Part shown: positions 9,190-15,115 of the stretch, one piece after another | Numbering within the stretch: the first letter of the stretch is position 1 | Layout: the number at the start of each line of letters is the position of its first letter | DNA from: Paenibacillus sp. FSL H8-0048 | GTDB taxonomy: Bacteria; Bacillota; Bacilli; Paenibacillales; Paenibacillaceae | Assembly (NCBI RefSeq): GCF_038002825.1 | Contig: NZ_JBBODF010000001.1 | Span: 3,782,001-3,846,000, forward strand | Length of the DNA stretch: 64,000 nt | Direction of reading: 5' to 3' | Translations under genes and position numbers: made by a program | Notes under the pieces: model-generated | The model's input: only the letters and a program-made list of their open reading frames with translations | The model's database searches: none | Told to the model about the DNA's origin: nothing

Positions 9190-9795
9190 TTAACGTGCAT
9201 CCACACGCTGCTGCGCCCTTTTCTTCTCCGGTGCTTGCTGCTGCTCTAGTCGCTGCTGCACCCAACGTGGAATATGCTCTGGTTTCACGCTCCCCAGCAT
9301 ATCGTCCCGATTCCAGCGCTGCTCCTTACCCGAATATACATTTCTGACATATACAGTCCTGCCTCTGGAGTGAGGGGACATCCCAAAGCCGCCTATAGCC
9401 ACAACAAGCTGGTGATGTGCGGCCCGATATTCAGGGCGCAGGCGTTCAGGGCGAATAGCCAGCAGCTCATTTTCAAAATTAGCTTCACTGGTAAGTGCAT
9501 AACATTCATTCGCCGTTAATACAGGCATATCCAGCAGAAGATTGGCCCGCTCTTGCTGCAAGGCAGCTACCTCATCCTGAATACGCTCCGTAAAATCCTG
9601 CATAGCCATTAAATAGTCGTTTCCTGACTCCGCACCATAATATTGCTCCATGCTCAGCAGATTTTGCCGTGTGCAATAACAGACCAAATAAGGCTTGTTC
9701 TGCTGCTCGGCTACAGCGAGAATCACCTCAACCTTGCCGATTTCAATGGCTTGAACGACCTCATATCCCTTTACCACCCGTTTCTCCTGCGCCAT
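9190..9795 (-). CDS. Unknown soluble protein upstream of cpaB-like gene
   Basis: The product has 201 residues with no signal peptide or membrane segment. The N-terminal part is strand-rich (VEVILAVAEQQNKPYLVCYC) and the C-terminus is charged and glutamine-rich (RVQQRLEQQQAPEKKRAQQ). It starts at the A shared with the TAA stop of the small upstream gene (TAATG), a translational coupling junction. I do not recognise the family. It lies between partition genes and pilus genes in one transcription direction. Confidence 0.6.
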   Translation of the reverse strand: MAQEKRVVKGYEVVQAIEIGKVEVILAVAEQQNKPYLVCYCTRQNLLSMEQYYGAESGNDYLMAMQDFTERIQDEVAALQQERANLLLDMPVLTANECYALTSEANFENELLAIRPERLRPEYRAAHHQLVVAIGGFGMSPHSRGRTVYVRNVYSGKEQRWNRDDMLGSVKPEHIPRWVQQRLEQQQAPEKKRAQQRVDAR

Positions 9796-9962
9796 TAAGC
9801 ATCCTCTTTTCCATGCTTTTCTTGTTCTCCTGTCCGTTGCTTACGGTCTGAGATGCACGGATGATGACTTTCCTTGTCATCCTCTTGCTTATGGCGACCA
9901 AAGCCGGGCTTTTCCTTCATCAAGCGTTCATAGGCACGTCGCATCCCCTTAGTAAAATCCAT
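9795..9962 (-). CDS. Small hydrophilic protein, 55 residues (unknown)
   Basis: The frame opens with ATG at 9962 after a strong GAGGAGGTGA ribosome binding site and ends with TAATG overlapping the next start. The product (MDFTKGMRRAYERLMKEKPG and on) is highly charged, rich in Lys, Glu, Asp and His, and has no membrane segment. The ribosome binding site and coupled stop make it a credible gene despite its size. No function can be given. Confidence 0.55.
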   Translation of the reverse strand: MDFTKGMRRAYERLMKEKPGFGRHKQEDDKESHHPCISDRKQRTGEQEKHGKEDA

Positions 9963-9996
9963 GTTTCATTCACCTCCTCTCTCTGAAAAAGGGCAT

Positions 9997-10023
9997 AAAA
10001 AAACTCTCCCTTTACAGGAGAGC
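9997..10023 (-). terminator. Rho-independent terminator after parB
   Basis: On the minus strand CTCTCC and GGAGAG pair around TGTAAAG and are followed by seven T. It is placed about 30 bp after the parB stop and separates the partition pair from the pilus operon. Confidence 0.8.
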
Positions 10024-10054
10024 CGGTTACCCTATTTGATTGTGTATACAAGCA

Positions 10055-10990
10055 TTAGCGCTCATGCTCACGCTGCCGCTTTCGATACCAGCCCTCCAAC
10101 AGTTGCACAATGAGGTCTTCCTTCTGCTTTTCAGTGAATTCCCTTGGAAAAAAACGCTCAATTCGTTCACGCTGGATATGCAGCTTCTCCTTCTGGTTCG
10201 GTTTCTCCTCCGTAAGAATGGAAAAAATAACATCCATATTCAGCCGCCCATCCAGGCTTAGCTTCTTCATACGCTGCGCTTGTGCCAATGATGGCGTACA
10301 ATCCTCAGACTGCATCGTTTCGTAGAGGTTCTGCTGCTCTTTTTCGGACAAGTAAGATAGCTCTACTGCCGGATTAAAGGCAATTTGCTTTTCATCCACC
10401 ATTTCAAGAATGGTTGGGGTAAGTTCGGTTAGGCGGATATAACGTTGAATTTGTCTACCGCTCTCCCCTGCTTCCTTACCAATAGCATCAGCACTGTCCA
10501 ACTTCCCGCCAACTTGTCGGGAAGTTAAATCACTACGCTGACCCTGCCGATTCATCGCTTCCATCTTCATTTTGTAAGCAAAGGCCTTCTCACTCGCTGA
10601 AATGTTCTCCCTTTGTAAATTGCTATCCACCATAATGATCGTTGCCTGATCGTCGTCCAGTTCTCTTACAATACACGGCATAGTTTCTGCAGCCGCAAGC
10701 TCACTGGCTTTTTTTCGCCGATGCCCCGCAACCATTTCATAGCTGCCATCTGGCTTCGGACGCACCAGACCGGGAACAAGAACACCATATTGCTTCACAC
10801 TATCTGCCATTTCCAGCATGGCTTCATCTGCCTTGACCTTAAAGGGGTGGCCGTGAAACTCACTGATTTCAGCAAGTGGAATCTCCACTACCTTTTCCCG
10901 CTGCGCATCAGCACGGCTTTCATCTGTCGAGAATAAATCATCGACTGTGCTCAGCTTGATGCTGGCGCGTCTGTCGTCTTTCGCTGCCAA
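10055..10990 (-). CDS. parB: ParB/Spo0J-family partition protein
   Basis: The product has 311 residues. The ParB/sulfiredoxin CTPase core is clear: a GHPFKVKADEAMLEMADSVK segment, then LVRPKPDGSYEMVAGHRRKKASELA containing the GHRR box, followed by the helix-turn-helix region (ENISASEKAFAYKMKMEA..) and a basic C-terminus. The best start is TTG at 10990, eight bases after AAGGAGG, which makes the gene begin inside the last 53 bp of parA in another frame. The closest named relatives in layout are plasmid and ICE ParB proteins rather than chromosomal Spo0J, since rnpA-rsmG-soj neighbours are absent. It should bind parS sites, none of which I could identify. Confidence 0.85.
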   Translation of the reverse strand: MAAKDDRRASIKLSTVDDLFSTDESRADAQREKVVEIPLAEISEFHGHPFKVKADEAMLEMADSVKQYGVLVPGLVRPKPDGSYEMVAGHRRKKASELAAAETMPCIVRELDDDQATIIMVDSNLQRENISASEKAFAYKMKMEAMNRQGQRSDLTSRQVGGKLDSADAIGKEAGESGRQIQRYIRLTELTPTILEMVDEKQIAFNPAVELSYLSEKEQQNLYETMQSEDCTPSLAQAQRMKKLSLDGRLNMDVIFSILTEEKPNQKEKLHIQRERIERFFPREFTEKQKEDLIVQLLEGWYRKRQREHER

Positions 10991-11765
10991 TACGCTGCAC
11001 CTCCTTCGTAAAAGCCATATACGCCTTCGCAGCCTGACCATTTGGATCATGCGCATAGATGCTTTTTCCCTTGGCACTCGTTTCTGCCGCGCGGATGGAC
11101 AAGGGAATTTCATCCTCAAAAACACGCAACTTGTCCCCATACTCATGCCGAAGCAGATGAGCAATATCCTTGGCGAAATTCGTGCGGCTATCTACCATCG
11201 TGAGCAGTACACCATCCAGCGCCAGTTTCGGATTAATTTGACGGCGCACACGGGCAATGGTTTGCAAAAGCTGAGCCATACCCTTTGCTGGCAAATAATG
11301 CGACTGTACTGGAATAATGACACTATCTGCTGCTGCCAAGGCATTGATTGTCAGCATCCCCAAGCTTGGCATGCAATCAATAAGGACATAATCAAAATCC
11401 GGCTTTACCCTGTCGATATATGAGCGCAGAATCGTTTCGCGGCTCATCGTGTTTACAAGAGAAACCTCAACCGCCGACAGCTCAATATTGCCTGGGATGA
11501 GTGCAACGCCCTCCTTATGCTGCAATATTCCTTCCTGTGAATCGTAGTACTCCTCCATCATCGTTTTGACAAGTAAAGTAGCTAACGAAACAGGAATGCT
11601 ATCAGGCTCTCGGTAGCCCAAGGAATCTGTCAAATTCCCTTGCGCATCTGCATCCACTAGCAATACTTTTTTGCCTTCCTTAGCCAAGCCGATTCCCAAA
11701 TTTACAGCCGTTGTCGTTTTGCCTACACCGCCCTTTTGATTAGCTAGGGCGATTACCTTTGTCAT
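10938..11765 (-). CDS. parA: ParA/Soj-family partition ATPase
   Basis: The product has 275 residues. It begins MTKVIALANQKGGVGKTTTA, a perfect deviant Walker A, followed by LLVDADAQGNLTDSLG and VLIDCMPSLGMLTINALAAAD (Walker B). The ATG at 11765 follows AGGGAGG at good distance. Length and lack of an N-terminal DNA-binding domain place it with type Ib/Soj-like ParA proteins. Together with parB it would promote inheritance of the element in its excised or plasmid form. Two other ParA-fold proteins in the pilus locus have lost this motif, so this is the active one. Confidence 0.9.
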   Translation of the reverse strand: MTKVIALANQKGGVGKTTTAVNLGIGLAKEGKKVLLVDADAQGNLTDSLGYREPDSIPVSLATLLVKTMMEEYYDSQEGILQHKEGVALIPGNIELSAVEVSLVNTMSRETILRSYIDRVKPDFDYVLIDCMPSLGMLTINALAAADSVIIPVQSHYLPAKGMAQLLQTIARVRRQINPKLALDGVLLTMVDSRTNFAKDIAHLLRHEYGDKLRVFEDEIPLSIRAAETSAKGKSIYAHDPNGQAAKAYMAFTKEVQRIGSERRQTRQHQAEHSR

Positions 11766-11786
11766 TTGATTTCCTCCCTTCAATGT

Positions 11787-11823
11787 GAAAAAGCCGACTG
11801 CGCTGAATTTCAGGGCAATCGGC
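11787..11823 (-). terminator. Hairpin with T-run ahead of parA
   Basis: On the minus strand GCCGATTGC..CTGAA pairs with TTCAG..GCAGTCGGC and is followed by TTTTT. It is 22 bp before the parA start. It could be a second terminator for the ABC-3C operon or a leader attenuator of parA; the sequence does not decide which. Confidence 0.6.
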
Positions 11824-11847
11824 TCTTTAGAAATATCTATATAAAAA

Positions 11848-11875
11848 AAGAGCATCCTGTGAAGGACACTCTCTT
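11848..11875 (-). terminator. Terminator of the ABC-3C operon; copy 1 of a duplicated hairpin
   Basis: On the minus strand AGAGTGTCCT pairs fully with AGGATGCTCT (two G-U pairs) around TCAC and is followed by seven T. It lies 8 bp after the stop of the ABC ATPase gene. An almost identical hairpin stands at 14911-14936 on the far side of the operon, so the two copies bracket the AT-rich cassette as direct repeats. Confidence 0.85.
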
Positions 11876-11882
11876 GGATAAC

Positions 11883-13601
11883 CTAGTTTTCGATTTTAAA
11901 AAGTTTCTCTTGATCCGATAAGCGTAAAACAATGTGTTCATTACTATTAAGTTCTGTAGGCAGCTTGTCCTTTAAGATTGAGAACACTAACTGAATTTTA
12001 TTTTCTTTTGCAAACTTACTGACCTTTTTTAACTGATTGCCATGCATTAATTCCTTTTTATCATTAAGAATAAAATTCAAATTAGGCAGACCTTCTTTTC
12101 TTGCATATAAAATATAGGCTATATCAAAACAAATAATTTCACCCTGTTTTTTTCCTGAACTCGTATTTGCATTAAAGCTTTCAAACTTATAGTAGTCTTG
12201 TTTAGTTTTAGTATCTTCTGACACTGTAAAAGATACCCCGTATTGTTCACCATATAATTGGTTAGAAACATTAGCAAATATACTATTAAATTCCTTCAAT
12301 TTATTTTTCAGTATTTCTTGAAAACCATCAGAAAATCTATTGCCTTCCAGTAATGTTATTTCATTAAAAATATTTGTAATACTCTTGTCCACAGTTTCTA
12401 ATTGCTCAATTCCGCTTTCAAGTTCACCTACGCGTTGGTATAATTTTGTAAGTTCACTCACAATATTCTCCAAATCCTGAAAAGTATCACTTGCAATAAT
12501 TTTCTGAGATAAGTATTTTTCATTTAACAGTAATTCATCAAGACCTTTTTTATGTTCAACAATTAATGATTGAATTCTAGGAATATCTTGAGTAACAAAT
12601 CTTATTTTTTCTATAATCATTTTATTATGATATTCAACAAGTTGTTCAAAAGTAGTATGAATACTACTTATATTTTTTTTAGCTATCGTGTATATTTCTC
12701 TTAGTTCAGGTAAATTAATATTTGACATGTCTTGCTTCAGTTCCTCCTCTGTCTCAAGAAGAAGTTGCTCTCGCAATGTCAATTCGCTTATCCTAGAACT
12801 TATAGTGCTTACCCGATATTTCAAATCATTCAGTTCTTCAAGTTCTTGCCTATAATTTTCATTAATATTTAAGTTTGATTTTTTCTTGTTGAGTTCAAAA
12901 ATATTATTCCTAACAATATCTAATTGCATTTCCAGTTCATTTTTGGAATGAAGTTTTTCTAGCCGTTTTTTATGCTCCTGTTCTCCCTTCAATTTAGTAT
13001 TTAATTGAGATCTATCAGAAACAGGTAACCCAAACATAAACAAATATAAAGTTTCATATTCGAAATTGGTCGTAAATGTATTTAACACTTTTAAAGTATT
13101 ATTAATTCTGTCATTTTGATACCTGATATAATGAGCTATGAGTTGACGAAAAGAGGGGCTAAGAATTTCTCTTTTCCCTATAATTAATTCGTCTAGCTTT
13201 CTTTCAAAATCTTTACCACTATTCTTAGTTAAGTTTTCTCCATTAATAGACATAATTTTTTTATTTCTCTGCAAGAAATTCCGCTTAATTACTATTTCTT
13301 GAGAAGAATCATCTGTAATATCTTCTTTAAGGATTAAGGTAATTAGAACTTCCTTATCCATCAAAAAACTCTTTACATAATCAATGTTCTTTTTAGTCTC
13401 AGGATCAATATAGATTACTTCTGCATTTCCTCCCAAACAATAATCTATAAGAGCAAGAACCGTTGTTTTCCCAACATTGTTCCCCGTTTCTAAATCACTT
13501 TTCCCTTTAGTTTCATCAACTATTAAATTTGCTCCAAGATGAAAATTAATATTACGAATAATTTCCGAAAAAGAAGATACTATAAGTTGTTTTAGGTACA
13601 T
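11883..13601 (-). CDS. DUF2326/SMC-like ABC ATPase of an ABC-three-component system
   Basis: The product has 572 residues. Walker A GNNVGKTT is at about residues 40-47, directly preceded by the strand HLGANLIVDE. A long coiled coil fills residues 190-420. The C-terminal lobe carries SSGKKQGEIICFDIAYIL in the signature region and a FILNDKKELMHGNQ segment in place of Walker B/D-loop. This arrangement (short N-lobe, coiled coil without CxxC hook, C-lobe) matches DUF2326-type ATPases of predicted ABC-3C conflict systems. It overlaps the middle-component gene by 10 bp. The gene is strongly AT-rich, with lysine- and isoleucine-rich codon use unlike the rest of the window. The function, ATP-driven control of the SMEK partner, is inference. 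Confidence 0.8.
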   Translation of the reverse strand: MYLKQLIVSSFSEIIRNINFHLGANLIVDETKGKSDLETGNNVGKTTVLALIDYCLGGNAEVIYIDPETKKNIDYVKSFLMDKEVLITLILKEDITDDSSQEIVIKRNFLQRNKKIMSINGENLTKNSGKDFERKLDELIIGKREILSPSFRQLIAHYIRYQNDRINNTLKVLNTFTTNFEYETLYLFMFGLPVSDRSQLNTKLKGEQEHKKRLEKLHSKNELEMQLDIVRNNIFELNKKKSNLNINENYRQELEELNDLKYRVSTISSRISELTLREQLLLETEEELKQDMSNINLPELREIYTIAKKNISSIHTTFEQLVEYHNKMIIEKIRFVTQDIPRIQSLIVEHKKGLDELLLNEKYLSQKIIASDTFQDLENIVSELTKLYQRVGELESGIEQLETVDKSITNIFNEITLLEGNRFSDGFQEILKNKLKEFNSIFANVSNQLYGEQYGVSFTVSEDTKTKQDYYKFESFNANTSSGKKQGEIICFDIAYILYARKEGLPNLNFILNDKKELMHGNQLKKVSKFAKENKIQLVFSILKDKLPTELNSNEHIVLRLSDQEKLFKIEN

Positions 13602-13819
13602 ATAGATACAATTCCTTTCTCATCAACTTTAACTGCTTCAATTAAATACAGCCAGTCTAAGCAGTATGAGAACATTCTTAGCGAAATATCAAATTTTTGC
13701 TTAACAATTTGGTAAAGAGTAAGTATTTCATTCTCTTTTTTTTCCGTAATTATTTTAAGTATTAATGATGCATAGTAATAAACACTAAGTTCTGGTTTTA
13801 TATCGTTAGGAAGCAACAT
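13592..13819 (-). CDS. ABC-3C middle component (small, MC6-like)
   Basis: The product has 75 residues beginning MLLPNDIKPELSVYYYASLIL. The start at 13819 is chosen because AGAGGGG lies six bases upstream; a longer frame to 13867 lacks a ribosome binding site and runs into the SMEK gene. The N-terminal LLPxxIKPELSxYY and the C-terminal LDWLYLIEAVKVDEKGxI pattern fit the small helical middle components found between effector and ATPase in ABC-3C operons. It overlaps the upstream gene by 14 bp and the downstream one by 10 bp, a tight unit implying fixed stoichiometry. Confidence 0.75.
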   Translation of the reverse strand: MLLPNDIKPELSVYYYASLILKIITEKKENEILTLYQIVKQKFDISLRMFSYCLDWLYLIEAVKVDEKGIVSICT

Positions 13820-14789
13820 AATTGTACCCCTCTGGATTCTTAAAGATTTTACATCTAATAAATGCATCTACAGTAATTATTTTCACACACATTTCAATAA
13901 CATCTTCCTCAATGTCATCTAAATTGTTACTACTGACAATATACTCTTCAAGATTAGTAACCACATTAAAAAATTTTTCCACATTACTCAATTCTGGCTT
14001 ACATAATTCCTTCTCGTAAAGAGATGTCAATTTACGTAGTACAGAAATCCTCTTATTCCTGCCCTCTCGTTCAAACTCTTTGTATATTGAATCAAGTTTT
14101 GAATAATAGGGAATATATTCATTAATAGTTGTTTCTTTGATAAGTTCCAGTTCATTGAAAATTATTTTGCCATCAATATTAAATGCATCTAAGACAGATG
14201 TTGAAGTTCCTTCTTCTAAATCCTCTACGGCTAACAAATTCACAATAGTAGCTAAGTTTGAAGTGATTTTCACCTGACTTGGTGCTCCTCCAAACTCTTT
14301 TACAAACAAGTCATATACTAAGCTATAATCTCCTATAGATAATTGAGAAATAGTAGTTAAAATGCTTACTTTATCTATGATGTCTTGCTGAGGATCGAAA
14401 GAGATATTATAAGAATTGTTATAAGTAATGTTTCGTAAATTTTTTGCATCATCTGCAATAAACACAAATTTTATATTATATCCTAACTTAGCATAAGCCG
14501 ATATTTTTTCCCTCTTCAATGTACTCTCAATTTTTTGTTTTGTGGCAGTTGAGGAAACCTGCACAACTAGTTTATTTACTTCATCTATTAAATCAATTGC
14601 TTCTGTGTTAGCCGTTGATGTATTAGCTGACTGTAAGTTAAATTTCAAAACAATGTTTAATAAGTCTCTGAAAAAAGACTCAGCATGGATATTTAAATCC
14701 AGTACATTTAATTTACCGTTCGTTTTTATTCTATTAGCAAGAGTTTCTAGTCTTTCTGAGATGTAGGTGTAGTATCTTTGCCTTTTCAT
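13806..14789 (-). CDS. SMEK-domain protein, predicted effector of the ABC-3C system
   Basis: The product has 327 residues. Residues 1-120 resemble the SMEK domain: a helical opening, DLNIHAESFFRDLLNIV, then TEAIDLIDEVNKLVVQVSSTATKQKIEST. The pattern ID..D-(x)n-VVQVSS resembles the catalytic strands of restriction-endonuclease-like folds (acidic residues D66 and D69, and Q77 in a QVS context), although a catalytic lysine is not obvious. The C-terminal 200 residues are probably the ABC-3C-specific helical interaction domain. The ATG at 14789 follows GGGGGA. It is the first gene of the three-gene operon and is very AT-rich. A nuclease role is inferred from family knowledge and not shown here. 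Confidence 0.75.
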   Translation of the reverse strand: MKRQRYYTYISERLETLANRIKTNGKLNVLDLNIHAESFFRDLLNIVLKFNLQSANTSTANTEAIDLIDEVNKLVVQVSSTATKQKIESTLKREKISAYAKLGYNIKFVFIADDAKNLRNITYNNSYNISFDPQQDIIDKVSILTTISQLSIGDYSLVYDLFVKEFGGAPSQVKITSNLATIVNLLAVEDLEEGTSTSVLDAFNIDGKIIFNELELIKETTINEYIPYYSKLDSIYKEFEREGRNKRISVLRKLTSLYEKELCKPELSNVEKFFNVVTNLEEYIVSSNNLDDIEEDVIEMCVKIITVDAFIRCKIFKNPEGYNYVAS

Positions 14790-14804
14790 TCAGACAGTCC
14801 CCCA

Positions 14805-14846
14805 AATAATAATAATTGAAAGCAAAATTATTATTATTACATTATA
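14805..14846 (-). promoter_or_regulatory. Promoter of the ABC-3C operon with A/T-only palindrome at the start point
   Basis: A perfect -10 box TATAAT (minus strand, 14841-14846) precedes the operon; the -35 is weak. Immediately downstream lies a perfect inverted repeat with 13-bp arms (14805-14817 and 14826-14838) around an 8-bp loop, made only of A and T in the arms. Transcription should start inside the palindrome, so it more likely works as an operator than as an RNA hairpin. No regulator gene is adjacent. Confidence 0.6.
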
Positions 14847-14910
14847 CTACTTCAGCCAATTGCTTAATAGATCCATATTGAATTTAAAAAGAAAAGACCT
14901 GAAAATTGAA

Positions 14911-14936
14911 AAGAGCATCCTGTAAGGACACTCTCT
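14911..14936 (-). terminator. Terminator downstream of rlmD; copy 2 of the duplicated hairpin
   Basis: The same stem as at 11848-11875, AGAGTGTCCT with AGGATGCTCT, has one base deleted in the loop and is followed by TTTTC. It would stop transcripts coming from rlmD. The two copies are in direct orientation about 3.06 kb apart. Confidence 0.7.
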
Positions 14937-14953
14937 CAGCATTCTTATTTCAA

Positions 14954-15115
14954 CTAGAAGCTACCAAAGTCATTTTCCCACTTCAAATCCAAAACAATAG
15001 AAACATCTATGGTGTCATTCAATACCTTATTTCTGTAGTCCTTCCCCTTATTGGTAAAGGACATATAATTAACTGGAAGCTGGCAACGGAAGACTTCTAC
15101 GTATCTGTTCGACAT
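14954..15115 (-). CDS. Short frame of 53 residues at the element boundary (unknown, perhaps a remnant)
   Basis: MSNRYVEVFRCQLPVNYMSF begins inside the last codons of rlmD in another frame and ends at 14954. The ribosome binding site is poor (AATAGGACT before ATG). It may be a gene tail left by integration or noise. I list it because it occupies the junction and ends just before a terminator. Confidence 0.25.
   Translation of the reverse strand: MSNRYVEVFRCQLPVNYMSFTNKGKDYRNKVLNDTIDVSIVLDLKWENDFGSF

Noticed and set aside
13820..13867. Longer version of the middle-component gene starting at 13867
   Set aside because: The extra 16 residues lie wholly inside the SMEK gene, have no ribosome binding site, and do not match the expected MLLPxxIKPE start.
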